IMG/VR virus record: IMGVR_UViG_3300027659_000047
Coordinates: 1 to 51,261 of that record
Strand: one strand, 5' to 3'
DNA length: 51,261 nt
DNA from: a virus
Numbering within the stretch: the first letter of the stretch is position 1; each line of letters starts with the position of its first letter. Below the pieces are notes generated by a model, which was given only the letters and a program-made list of their open reading frames with translations, was not told the DNA's origin and searched no databases. Below are positions 35,746-43,241 of the stretch, piece after piece. The translations under genes and the position numbers were made by a program.

Positions 35746-36096
35746 ATGGCAACTAAAACCGATATAAAGAAATCACAAAATGCTACTACCGGCGGACGAA
35801 AGTTCGATGGTGGCAAGCTTCGTTATGGATTGATACCTCCTCTAGCTCAGGCTGAAATGGTGAAGGTTCTCACTTTTGGTGCAGAGAAATACGAGCCAGA
35901 CAACTGGAAGAAAGTACCAGATTCGCTTAATCGATATTTCGATGCTCTAGAAAGACATATCTGGGCGTGGAAAATGGGAGAGCAGATAGATCCTGAAAGT
36001 GGTATCAATCACCTAGCACATGCTATGTGTTGTCTTGCTTTCTTATATGAACACGATGTTAAATATTCTAAGGAGAATATCAATGGAACTAAGTAA
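35746..36096 (+). CDS. dATP/dGTP diphosphohydrolase-like protein (DUF5664, MazG-like)
   Basis: The protein has 116 residues. The core is FDGGKLRYGLIPPLAQAEMV, then KVLTFGAEKYEPDNWKKV, RYFDALERHIWAWKMGE and GINHLAHAMCCLAFLYE, which matches the DUF5664/dGTP_diPhyd_N family of all-alpha nucleotide pyrophosphohydrolases. Acidic residues in the E-x4-DNWKK and HLAHAxCC helices would bind Mg2+. Members hydrolyse purine dNTPs and often adjust pools in phages with modified DNA. Its 3' end overlaps the clamp gene by 14 bases. The upstream region holds a promoter/terminator element, so it heads the clamp operon. Confidence 0.85.
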   Translation: MATKTDIKKSQNATTGGRKFDGGKLRYGLIPPLAQAEMVKVLTFGAEKYEPDNWKKVPDSLNRYFDALERHIWAWKMGEQIDPESGINHLAHAMCCLAFLYEHDVKYSKENINGTK

Positions 36097-36742
36097 AGAA
36101 ACACTTGCGCTTATAAAGAATTTTGCTAGCATTAATGGCAGCATTATTCTAAAGCAAGGAAACAAATTGGCTACGATCTCTGAAGGCAAGAACGTAATGG
36201 CCGAGGCGACTATCGCCGAAACTCTGCCTATGGATTTTCCTATCTATGATCTAGGTGAATTTCTAAATGTAATATCGCTATTCACTACTACGAATCTTGA
36301 CTTCTCAGAGAAGCAAGTGATGGTCTCTGATGGTGGAACTAGCAAGATTAAATATTTTGCTGCTGGTGAAGGTCTTGTAAAATCTGCACCAAACACTGTA
36401 AAGTTTCCAAGTGAAGATGTAACCTTTCGACTAGATGCATCCCAACTTGCAATGATTCAACGTACTTCATCTGTACTTAAAGCAAGTGATGTGTCAATCG
36501 TTGGTGATGGAACTGAGCTTAAAGTTCTTGTATCCGATAAGAAAAACGCAACATCTAATGCTTATGAAGTTACGATCGGCCAGACTTCTGAAGAATTCAA
36601 AGCAAACATCAAGGTTGAAAATCTGAAGATGCTTCCTAATGATTACGATGTAGCAATCTCTAAGAAGAAGATCTCTCGCTTCAAGCATACTGCATCTGAT
36701 CTAACTTACTACGTTGCAATCGAGGCTGACTCGGAGTTCTAA
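36083..36742 (+). CDS. 45: sliding clamp gp45
   Basis: The protein has 219 residues (T4 gp45 has 228). ATG 36083 has AAGGAGA upstream; an in-frame ATG at 36020 lies deep in the previous gene and is rejected. Recognisable segments are MELSKETLALIKNFASINGS, the VMAEATI and FPIYDLGEFLNVISLF core, and YYVAIEADSEF at the end. It forms the trimeric ring that tethers gp43 to DNA and, in T4, activates late transcription with gp55 and gp33. It is directly followed by gene 44 with no spacing, so clamp and loader are made together. Confidence 0.95.
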   Translation: MELSKETLALIKNFASINGSIILKQGNKLATISEGKNVMAEATIAETLPMDFPIYDLGEFLNVISLFTTTNLDFSEKQVMVSDGGTSKIKYFAAGEGLVKSAPNTVKFPSEDVTFRLDASQLAMIQRTSSVLKASDVSIVGDGTELKVLVSDKKNATSNAYEVTIGQTSEEFKANIKVENLKMLPNDYDVAISKKKISRFKHTASDLTYYVAIEADSEF

Positions 36743-37681
36743 ATGAGTAACCAATATTTGTGGGTCGAGAAGTATCGTCCTCAGACTATCGATGAATGTA
36801 TTCTGCCAGATTCGATGAAGAAGACGTTTAGGGAATTCATCAACTCTGGTGAACTTCCTAACTTCTTGTTTTGTGGTGGAGCAGGTGTAGGTAAGACTAC
36901 AGTTGCAAAAGCGCTATGCAATGAGATTGGTGCTGAATATCTATTCATCAACGGCTCAGAAGAATCAGGTATCGATATTCTTCGTAGCAAGATTAAGAAC
37001 TTTGCATCATCTGTTTCTCTAACAGATGCAAAGAAAGTTGTTATTCTTGACGAGGCTGATTATCTTAATGCTAATAGCACTCAACCAGCTCTGCGTGGGT
37101 TCATCGAAGAGTTCAGTAGTAATTGTAGATTCATCTTTACATGTAACTTTAAGAATCGCATCATTGAACCTCTACACTCTCGTTGTGCAGTTGTTGAATT
37201 TAAGATCGATAATTCTGAAAAGCCGAAGATCGCTGGCGACTTCTTTAAGCGTGTTAAGACTATCCTTCAAACCGAAGGTGTTGAATCAGACTCAAAGGTT
37301 GTAGCTGAACTAATCACTAAATACTTTCCAGACTATCGTAGAATCTTAAATGAACTGCAGCGATATTCTGTGAGTGGTGTTATTGATTCGGGTCTTCTCG
37401 TTAATCTAGGTGATGAATCTTACATAGAACTTGTTAAGAATCTTAAAGCTAAGAACTTCACTGAAGTGCGTAAGTGGGTAGGAAGATATAGTGATATTGA
37501 ATCCACTGAACTTTTCCGCAAACTCTATGATAAAGCTGTTGATTATCTCGAGCAGTCTTCTATTCCTCAACTCGTTTTGATACTCGCTGAATATCAATAT
37601 AAGGCGGCGTTCGTTGCAGATCGTGAAATTAATACGATGGCTGCACTCACTGAATGTATGGCCCAACTGAAGTTTAAGTAA
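36743..37681 (+). CDS. 44: clamp loader large subunit gp44
   Basis: The protein has 312 residues (T4 gp44 has 319). It is an AAA+ ATPase with WVEKYRPQTIDECILP, Walker A GGAGVGKT at 45-52, DEAD at 103-106 and the arginine-finger motif SRC at 146-148. With gp62 it opens and loads the gp45 clamp on primed DNA. The start follows the clamp stop immediately; the stop overlaps the next start (TAATG). Confidence 0.97.
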   Translation: MSNQYLWVEKYRPQTIDECILPDSMKKTFREFINSGELPNFLFCGGAGVGKTTVAKALCNEIGAEYLFINGSEESGIDILRSKIKNFASSVSLTDAKKVVILDEADYLNANSTQPALRGFIEEFSSNCRFIFTCNFKNRIIEPLHSRCAVVEFKIDNSEKPKIAGDFFKRVKTILQTEGVESDSKVVAELITKYFPDYRRILNELQRYSVSGVIDSGLLVNLGDESYIELVKNLKAKNFTEVRKWVGRYSDIESTELFRKLYDKAVDYLEQSSIPQLVLILAEYQYKAAFVADREINTMAALTECMAQLKFK

Positions 37682-37995
37682 TGGACCCAATTTTTCTAGA
37701 TTTTTTAACATATGGTTTCTTCTTCTGGCTAGGCTGGAATTGCCGAGAGTTGCGCGCATATCTTTGGCTAAGAAAAAACGTTTCATATGAAGAAGAAGAA
37801 GAAGAGAAAGACTTTAGTCGAGTACAAATCATTGTAGATATAAAAGATGATATGATTTTTATTTACGAAAGAGATACTCTTCAATATCTTGCTCACGGTA
37901 AAGATCATGAGGTTATAGAAAAAATGCTAGTGGAAAAGTTTCCAGATAAAATCTTTGCAGCATCGCCACAAGATCTTTTGAAATTAAGCAAATGA
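37681..37995 (+). CDS. 104-residue protein between clamp-loader genes, possible membrane anchor
   Basis: The gene is nested between 44 and 62 with overlaps at both ends. The first 30 residues are hydrophobic and aromatic (FLDFLTYGFFFWLGWNCREL) and could form a short membrane-associated helix. An acidic stretch EEEEEEKD and a small alpha/beta region follow (VQIIVDIKDDMIFIYERD). Similar small genes occur at this place in other T4-like aquatic phages. No family or function recognised. A role tying the replication complex to the membrane is conjecture. Confidence 0.6.
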   Translation: MDPIFLDFLTYGFFFWLGWNCRELRAYLWLRKNVSYEEEEEEKDFSRVQIIVDIKDDMIFIYERDTLQYLAHGKDHEVIEKMLVEKFPDKIFAASPQDLLKLSK

Positions 37996-38378
37996 CAACA
38001 TCATTCTTTGATTTTCTAAATGCTATAAACGACACTAAGGTTGACCTAATGAAGGAAGATCCTCAGAATGAAAAGGATTACATTCCATTCATGGTTAATC
38101 GCGGGTTATCTTACTTTGCAGACACTGTTATGTTTGCGAACGAAATGAACTCGTATTCTTCTATCAATAAAAACTGGCAATTTGATTTTTATAGAATTGG
38201 TATAACGAAAAAGAAACGCTTTTCAAAGTGGCATAAAAAAGATCAAGCTACTGATGAAATTAAAATTGTTATGAAAGAGTATGGTTACTCCTCTGAAAAA
38301 GCTGCTAGAGCTTTAGAGTTACTTACTGAAGAACAAGTTAAAACTCTTAAGGAAAAGTACAAAACCGGAGGTAGATAA
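37992..38378 (+). CDS. 62: clamp loader small subunit gp62
   Basis: The protein has 128 residues, shorter than T4 gp62 (187). The conserved block is NKNWQFDFYRIGITKKKRFS followed by KWHK, the signature of gp62 proteins, then a helical C-terminus (EYGYSSEKAARALELLTEEQ). It bridges the gp44 tetramer and holds the clamp. ATGA overlap with the upstream gene. The T4 N-terminal part is reduced here, as in cyanophage relatives. Confidence 0.88.
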   Translation: MTTSFFDFLNAINDTKVDLMKEDPQNEKDYIPFMVNRGLSYFADTVMFANEMNSYSSINKNWQFDFYRIGITKKKRFSKWHKKDQATDEIKIVMKEYGYSSEKAARALELLTEEQVKTLKEKYKTGGR

Positions 38379-38381
38379 GCG

Positions 38382-38389
38382 TATAAATA
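38382..38389 (+). promoter_or_regulatory. late promoter -10 box before regA (TATAAATA)
   Basis: A perfect TATAAATA just after the gene 62 stop, about 50 bases before regA. A second ATAAATA element follows at about 38418-38424 in the context ACAATAAATATAAGA that also occurs before gene 13. Confidence 0.5.
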
Positions 38390-38438
38390 TTACAGTCTAA
38401 TTCAAATATTATGACAATAAATATAAGAGGTAGTGAAA

Positions 38439-38861
38439 ATGACTGTAGAATTAATATATTACGATTGGACTCCTGATTCAATGCTTGAGGTGATTTTGCC
38501 TGAACCTGATAACTTTCTAAAGGTTCGTGAAACACTCACTCGTATCGGAGTGGCTTCCCGTAAAGATAAAACACTGTATCAATCTTGCCACATTTTGCAT
38601 AAGCAAGGTAGATATTTTATCGTTCACTTTAAAGAATTGTTTGCGCTTGATGGTAAAGAAGCAAACCTTACAAGTGGAGATATAGAGCGTAGGAATACTA
38701 TCACCGGTCTTTTATCAGACTGGGGATTGTTAAAAATCGTTGTACCGACTAAAGCGGAACAGCGAGTTTCTTTGTCTCAAATCAAGGTTGTATCCTTTAA
38801 GGAAAAGACCGATTGGACACTAACCGCCAAATATAATATTGGCAACAAAAAAACTAAGTAA
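38439..38861 (+). CDS. regA: RegA translational repressor
   Basis: The protein has 140 residues (T4 RegA has 122). ATG 38439 is preferred because AAGAGG lies eight bases upstream; a GTG two codons earlier is possible. The family pattern is clear: DNFLKVRETLTRIGVASRKD, LYQSCHILHKQGRYFIVHFK, ELFALDGK, then RRNTITGLLSDWGLLKIV. RegA binds AU-rich sequences around start codons of early mRNAs, including its own and replication genes, and blocks ribosome entry. Position after 62 is as in T4. Confidence 0.95.
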   Translation: MTVELIYYDWTPDSMLEVILPEPDNFLKVRETLTRIGVASRKDKTLYQSCHILHKQGRYFIVHFKELFALDGKEANLTSGDIERRNTITGLLSDWGLLKIVVPTKAEQRVSLSQIKVVSFKEKTDWTLTAKYNIGNKKTK

Positions 38862-38872
38862 TGGAGAAATAA

Positions 38873-39097
38873 ATGTTAAAATTTGAATTGACACTTGATG
38901 AAGCTAACACAATTCTTGGTTCTTTAGGCAAGCAGCCATTTGACATAGTGGCAAGCCTTATTACCAAAATCCAAGAACAAGCTCAACCTCAACTTCCAGC
39001 TCTAGAAGCTAAGATGAAGGCCGAAGCAGAAGCTAAGGCTGCTGCAGCATCTGTAGTAGCACCTGCAGAAAAAGTTCAAGCAGAAGCCGTAAACTAA
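38873..39097 (+). CDS. conserved 74-residue phage protein of unknown function
   Basis: Starts after AATGGAGAA. The first 45 residues (LTLDEANTILGSLGKQPFDI followed by VASLITKIQEQ) form a pattern seen in many unrelated tailed phages: a helix pair with GxxPF in the turn and a closing Gln-rich helix. The C-terminal half is Ala/Glu/Lys-rich and probably disordered or helical. No enzymatic motif. Function unknown to me. A late box follows the stop codon. Confidence 0.7.
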   Translation: MLKFELTLDEANTILGSLGKQPFDIVASLITKIQEQAQPQLPALEAKMKAEAEAKAAAASVVAPAEKVQAEAVN

Positions 39098-39105
39098 TAT
39101 AAATA
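39098..39105 (+). promoter_or_regulatory. late promoter -10 box upstream of structured leader (TATAAATA)
   Basis: A perfect TATAAATA overlaps the end of the 38873 gene. A start about six bases downstream would place the whole structured region at 39110-39260 in the 5' leader of the phasin-like/hsp20 transcript. Confidence 0.6.
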
Positions 39106-39260
39106 GTTTTATCCCTCGGGATGGGAACGTAGGAACTCTTCTACCTTAGGAGCGTTAAGGCTGGCAGTACGATAAGCTGCCCCTGTAACCAGTAAGCAGG
39201 ATTTAACCGGCATGCCTTTGGGGTGTCATTTTTATTTTACTCGCTTAATAGGAGCAAACT
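39106..39260 (+). ncRNA. structured leader RNA, riboswitch-like candidate
   Basis: This 155-base non-coding stretch is richer in G and C than its surroundings and shows several stems: GTAGGA (39129-39134) with TTCTAC (39139-39144) enclosed by AACG/CGTT (39126-39129 and 39153-39156), GGCAG (39163-39167) with CTGCC (39177-39181), and a final GC-rich hairpin (39209-39227) followed by ATTTTTATTTT. The last element looks like a terminator placed before the ribosome site of the next gene. The segment GCTGCCCCTGTAACCAGTAA resembles the conserved GCUGCCCC-G-AACUGUAA core of cobalamin riboswitches, but the usual upstream GGUG..AAUCC part is not evident. A ligand-binding or otherwise cis-acting RNA is an inference. 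Confidence 0.5.
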
Positions 39261-39485
39261 ATGTTGCAAAACATTAACACGGCTATTGATACATTTCAAA
39301 ACGCCAAAACTCAGTTCGTCAAAACATTCGTCACGAATGAAGAACTGGCAAAACCCTTCAACACCTTTATTCAAGCACAAAGCGATTACGCTAAAGCTGT
39401 AGCTGCAGAAGCATCTAAGTTTTTTACAACTCTTGGTCTTGCTGCATATACTTTTGACGCTAAAAAAGCTTACGCTAAGAAATAA
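39261..39485 (+). CDS. phasin-like small protein
   Basis: The protein has 74 residues, starting after AGGAGCAAACT. It is entirely helical and amphipathic with the phasin pattern: an N-terminal helix (NTAIDTFQNAKTQFVKTFV), then FIQAQSDYAKAVAAEASKFF and a Lys/Ala-rich end. Phasins coat polyhydroxyalkanoate granules in proteobacteria and can act as chaperones. They are normally over 100 residues, so this is a short form. It lies behind the structured leader and directly before hsp20, suggesting a joint protein-protection role late in infection. Family assignment is tentative. Confidence 0.55.
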   Translation: MLQNINTAIDTFQNAKTQFVKTFVTNEELAKPFNTFIQAQSDYAKAVAAEASKFFTTLGLAAYTFDAKKAYAKK

Positions 39486-39495
39486 GGAGTTAACT

Positions 39496-40002
39496 ATGAC
39501 ATACATTAAAGATGTATTTGGCCGTGATGTCTTTAAAGACTTCGATAAATTCTACGTAGGATTTGACGATCAGTTCAATCGACTAGCCAAGATTCACGAT
39601 GATATAACTAAATCTATTCCTAACTATCCTCCTTATAATATTAAGAAGATCGGTGATAATCAATACACTATTGAAATTGCTGTAGCAGGTTTTGCTCAGC
39701 AAGACATTGACATTGAAATTCAAGGTGGTCAACTTATTGTTAAGGGTAATGTTAAGAATGCTGAAGAAGATGATACCAATTATCTATTCAAAGGCATCGC
39801 AGCTCGCAACTTCACTCGTACCTTCGCTCTTGAAGATCAGATTGAAATTAAAGATGCAGAGTTGTTTAATGGTATGCTAAAGGTATTCCTTGAGCGTATT
39901 ATTCCTGAATACAAGAAGCCTAAGAAGATCGCTGTTAAAGAGGGCGGTAAAAAACAACTCCTAACCGAGGAGCGTAAAAATGAAATTACTGAATCTCTTT
40001 AA
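39496..40002 (+). CDS. hsp20: small heat-shock protein Hsp20
   Basis: The protein has 168 residues from ATG 39496 (AAGGAG upstream); an in-frame ATG 63 bases earlier lies in the preceding gene. The alpha-crystallin domain spans about residues 38-135: YPPYNIKKIGDNQYTIEIAV, then AGFAQQDIDIEIQGGQLIVKG, ARNFTRTFALEDQIE, and ELFNGMLKVFLERIIPE with the A-x-x-x-G-x-L motif modified to A-x-x-x-NGML. Hsp20 genes are a common feature of T4-like phages of cyanobacteria and other aquatic bacteria. There the product is thought to help tail or head protein folding. Confidence 0.94.
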   Translation: MTYIKDVFGRDVFKDFDKFYVGFDDQFNRLAKIHDDITKSIPNYPPYNIKKIGDNQYTIEIAVAGFAQQDIDIEIQGGQLIVKGNVKNAEEDDTNYLFKGIAARNFTRTFALEDQIEIKDAELFNGMLKVFLERIIPEYKKPKKIAVKEGGKKQLLTEERKNEITESL

Positions 40003-40090
40003 GAATGCTATCTTGTTCTGGATTGAAATGACACAAGAAGTTGTAGAATCGATCAAGAAATCAAAGGCTGAAAAGTATAAAAATATATAA
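39980..40090 (+). CDS. 36-residue protein after hsp20
   Basis: A very small gene with a good GAGGAG site, overlapping the end of hsp20 by 23 bases. The product (MKLLNLFKNAILFWIEMTQE, then a Lys/Glu-rich helix) is amphipathic at the start and basic at the end, suggesting membrane or protein association. It is coupled to hsp20. No family recognised; the strong ribosome site supports it being real. Confidence 0.5.
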   Translation: MKLLNLFKNAILFWIEMTQEVVESIKKSKAEKYKNI

Positions 40091-40095
40091 AATAT

Positions 40096-40124
40096 TGTAC
40101 TTTTAATCATAAATGGGATATAAT
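40096..40124 (+). promoter_or_regulatory. sigma70-like promoter before gene 43 (TGTACT-N17-TATAAT), within a hairpin
   Basis: TGTACT at 40096-40101 and TATAAT at 40119-40124 with a 17-base spacer. The spacer (TTTTAATCATAA) is shared with the promoter before 46023. The -10 lies in the ascending arm and loop of the hairpin at 40111-40139. Confidence 0.8.
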
Positions 40125-40140
40125 TACTATATCCCATTTT
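40111..40140 (+). terminator. terminator-like hairpin overlapping the gene 43 promoter
   Basis: A perfect 12-bp stem AAATGGGATATA (40111-40122) / TATATCCCATTT (40128-40139) with a five-base loop, ending in TTTT. It would end the hsp20 transcript while its DNA contains the -10 of the polymerase promoter. Confidence 0.7.
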
Positions 40141-40150
40141 CAATTTTATT

Positions 40151-42664
40151 ATGCGATTCTACACATCTGTCAATCGTTATGGCAACAACCTCTTATATCG
40201 TGGATATCAAGACGGTCGTCGCATCAAGAAAAAGATTGCTTTTAAGCCTACACTCTATGTGAAAGGTAAAGGCAACTCTAAGTTCACATCGCTCGATGGA
40301 GTTAATGTTGATTCTATCGAGTTCGACTCTATGCGCGAAGCAAAGGAGTTTGTAGAAAGATACTCAGACGTTGAGAACTTTAATGTCTATGGTAATGCAA
40401 ACTATATTGCGCAATTTATCGCACAAGAATTTCCAAATGAAATTAAGTTTGAACGCAACAAGATTCGTGTTCATACAATCGATATTGAGGTTGCTTCTGA
40501 TCAAGGATTCCCTCAACCACACGAAGCACTGCATCCAGTAATCTCTATTGCAATTAAGGATAGTATCCTTGACACATACTTTGTGTGGGCACTAGGCGAT
40601 TACGATGTTGAGAAGACTATCATGAAAACTTCTCAGGTTCGATATACTAAATGCAAGGATGAACAAGATCTGTTGAAGCAGTTCATTGCATTTTGGCATG
40701 ATGAATTCACTTGCCCTGATGCAATTACTGGATGGAACATTCGTACATTTGATATTCCATATCTTGTAAACCGAATCAATCGTATGCTTGGTGAAGATGA
40801 TGTGAAGAAGCTTTCACCTTGGGGATTAGTTGAAGAACGTATGGTCACAATGCGTAAAGGCCAAGTTCAGATTTATGATTTGATTGGCATTGCACAACTT
40901 GACTACATGGATCTATTCATGAAGTTTGGTTATTCTTTTGGTCCGCAAGAATCATATCGTCTTGATCACATTGCATATGTAGTACTCGGTGAACGCAAAC
41001 TTGCTTACGATGGAACACTGCATACTCTGTACCAAACGGATCACCAAAAGTTTATTGACTATAACATTAAAGACGTAGACCTTGTCGACCGAATGGAAGA
41101 TAAGATCGCTATGATTACACTTACTCTAACTATGGCTTATAAAGCTGGAGTAAACTATTCTGATACGATGGGCACTGTTGCGATATGGGATTCTCTTATT
41201 CACAGAACTCTTATGGCGCAGAATATTATTGTGCCTCCAAACAATAATAGTTTTAAGCGAGAGTATGATGGTGGATATGTTAAGGAACCTCAGTGTGGCA
41301 TTCACGACTGGGTATGTTCTTTTGACGTTAACTCACTATATCCTAACATCATTGTTCAATGGAACATGAGTCCTGAGACAATCCTGAAAGGTGATATTCA
41401 ACCTAGTGTTACAGTAGATAAATGTCTTGTTGGTTTGACTAATAACAGTGACAAGTGTATGGCTGCAACTGGTCAATTCTTCTCAAAGCAAAAGCAAGGC
41501 TTCATGCCAAAGATCATTGAAGAAATGTATGATGAACGTTCTGCAATCAAGAAGAAGATGCTTGTCGCTAAACAAGAACTTGAACTAGCTGATAAGAGTA
41601 ACAAGGCTGAGATCTATAGAATCGAACGTGACATCAATCATTACGAAAATCAACAACTAGCAATTAAGATTCTTCTTAACTCGCTTTATGGTGCACTTGG
41701 CAACAAGTACTTCCGTTACTTCACGATGGAGATTGCAGAAGGTATTACCCTGACTGGTCAATTGATTATCAAGTGGGGCGAGAAATATATTAATGAGTAT
41801 CTCAATAAAGCACTAAAAGGTAATAAAGACTATGTTATCGCAATCGATACTGACTCAATTTATGCAAACTTCTCAAACTTGGTTGATGCAGTCGTCCCCG
41901 ACGCAACCACAGCAAAGAAAGTTGACTTCCTCGACAAGGTCTGTAAGAAGATCGAGACGGACGTCTTCGACACCGCATTCCACCAGCTCGGCACAAACCT
42001 CAATGTATTCAAACACAGAATCGGAATGAAGCGTGAAAGCATTGCAGATCGTGGAATCTGGACTGCTAAGAAAAGATACATACTTAATGTATGGGACAAT
42101 GAAGGAGTTAGATATTCTAAACCGAAACTTAAAATCATGGGGATCGAGGCGATCAAATCGTCTACTCCAGCGCCGTGTAGAGAAGCTATGGAGAAACTCT
42201 TCAAGATTCTCATTAATGGTACTGAGCTTGAAACTCAATCGTTTATACGAGACTTTAGGAATACCTTTGACAGTTTACCCGTCGAAGAGAAAGCCTTCCC
42301 ACGCAGTGTATCCTCTCTCAAGCAATATTCGGATCCCAAAATAATCTACAGGAAGGGAACTCCGATGAATTCCCGTGCAGCACTGCTGTATAATCACTTG
42401 CTAAAGCAACACGGTCTTGAAAATACATATGAAATGATCAAAGAAGGTGAGAAGATTAAGTACATATATCTTGATCCAAAGAATCCTATTCGCGAAGATG
42501 TTATTGCATTCACACAAGTCCTTCCAGCTGAATTTGGCTTGCATCGTTATATTGATAATGACACACAGTTTGAAAAATCATTCCTCGACCCAGCTAAGAT
42601 TATTCTGAATGCTATTGGTTGGAAGGCAGAAGAAGAAGCAACACTAGAGGATTTCTTCGCATGA
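40151..42664 (+). CDS. 43: DNA polymerase gp43 (family B)
   Basis: The protein has 837 residues (T4 gp43 has 898). Exonuclease motifs: HTIDIEVAS (Asp111, Glu113), GWNIRTFDIPYL, and YNIKDVDLVDRM. Polymerase motifs: A FDVNSLYPNI (Asp392), B KILLNSLYGALGN, and C AIDTDSIYANF (Asp566, Asp568). All catalytic residues are intact, with proofreading. The C-terminus ends in TLEDFFA, which fits the clamp-binding peptide of T4-like polymerases. The ATG at 40151 has no Shine-Dalgarno sequence (CAATTTTATT precedes it), which may reflect control by RegA or the leader. Between about 41880 and 42010 codon use shifts sharply to C/G-ending codons. Confidence 0.97.
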   Translation: MRFYTSVNRYGNNLLYRGYQDGRRIKKKIAFKPTLYVKGKGNSKFTSLDGVNVDSIEFDSMREAKEFVERYSDVENFNVYGNANYIAQFIAQEFPNEIKFERNKIRVHTIDIEVASDQGFPQPHEALHPVISIAIKDSILDTYFVWALGDYDVEKTIMKTSQVRYTKCKDEQDLLKQFIAFWHDEFTCPDAITGWNIRTFDIPYLVNRINRMLGEDDVKKLSPWGLVEERMVTMRKGQVQIYDLIGIAQLDYMDLFMKFGYSFGPQESYRLDHIAYVVLGERKLAYDGTLHTLYQTDHQKFIDYNIKDVDLVDRMEDKIAMITLTLTMAYKAGVNYSDTMGTVAIWDSLIHRTLMAQNIIVPPNNNSFKREYDGGYVKEPQCGIHDWVCSFDVNSLYPNIIVQWNMSPETILKGDIQPSVTVDKCLVGLTNNSDKCMAATGQFFSKQKQGFMPKIIEEMYDERSAIKKKMLVAKQELELADKSNKAEIYRIERDINHYENQQLAIKILLNSLYGALGNKYFRYFTMEIAEGITLTGQLIIKWGEKYINEYLNKALKGNKDYVIAIDTDSIYANFSNLVDAVVPDATTAKKVDFLDKVCKKIETDVFDTAFHQLGTNLNVFKHRIGMKRESIADRGIWTAKKRYILNVWDNEGVRYSKPKLKIMGIEAIKSSTPAPCREAMEKLFKILINGTELETQSFIRDFRNTFDSLPVEEKAFPRSVSSLKQYSDPKIIYRKGTPMNSRAALLYNHLLKQHGLENTYEMIKEGEKIKYIYLDPKNPIREDVIAFTQVLPAEFGLHRYIDNDTQFEKSFLDPAKIILNAIGWKAEEEATLEDFFA

Positions 42665-43233
42665 ACACACAAAGCCTAAGTCATTACGTTAGAGTGTATG
42701 ATGATGTATTAGAACCAGATACATGTAAGAAGATGATTGACATCTTTAATGAAAAACAAAATGAATTTAATTCTCGACGAGAATCAAAATATAGCTGGGA
42801 AAAAGATTATAGATCATTTGTAGAAGTTAACATTACTGCTGAAGAGTCATTCAAAGAATTTATTGAAGACTATTATGCAAGAATGAAAAACGTTTACGAA
42901 CATTATAAACAAGTAACTGGCACAGAATTCTTTCCTCCTAAGTTTGCATTTGAAGACGCAAGACTAAAAAGATATTTCAATAATGACTATGATCAATTTG
43001 GTTGGCATGTAGATGTAGGTGATAGACCATCAGCATCAAGATATCTGGTAATGTTTGCTTATCTGAATGATGTTGAAAAAGGAGGAGAAACAGAATTCGA
43101 AATAGATTGTCTTGTAAAACCAAAGTGTGGTAGAATGGTGGTATTCCCGCCTATGTGGATGTATCCTCATAAAGGAAGAAAGCCAATTAGCAATGACAAA
43201 TATATTCTATCAACATACCTGCATTACACATAG
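42661..43233 (+). CDS. 2OG-Fe(II) oxygenase (prolyl-hydroxylase-like)
   Basis: The protein has 190 residues from ATG 42661, overlapping the polymerase stop (ATGA). The iron site is GWHVDVGD (His116, Asp118) and YPHKGRKP (His170); Lys180 in SNDKYILSTYLHY is the likely 2-oxoglutarate contact. These belong to the P4Hc class of dioxygenases. Such genes are very common in T4-like aquatic phages, with unproven substrates (protein proline or lysine, or nucleic-acid bases). Since this phage also encodes cytosine-modifying enzymes, a base substrate is conceivable, but nothing in the sequence decides it. Confidence 0.9.
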   Translation: MNTQSLSHYVRVYDDVLEPDTCKKMIDIFNEKQNEFNSRRESKYSWEKDYRSFVEVNITAEESFKEFIEDYYARMKNVYEHYKQVTGTEFFPPKFAFEDARLKRYFNNDYDQFGWHVDVGDRPSASRYLVMFAYLNDVEKGGETEFEIDCLVKPKCGRMVVFPPMWMYPHKGRKPISNDKYILSTYLHYT

Positions 43234-43241
43234 GAGAAATA

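Noticed and set aside
39106-39260. Possible tRNA or tmRNA in the non-coding stretch before the phasin-like gene
   Set aside because: No cloverleaf with acceptor stem, T-loop GTTCRA or CCA-type end could be drawn; the stems found suit a leader RNA better.
41860-42238. Long overlapping reverse-strand reading frames inside gene 43
   Set aside because: They arise from the C/G-ending codon patch of the polymerase gene; no ribosome sites or promoter support them and all real genes are on the + strand.
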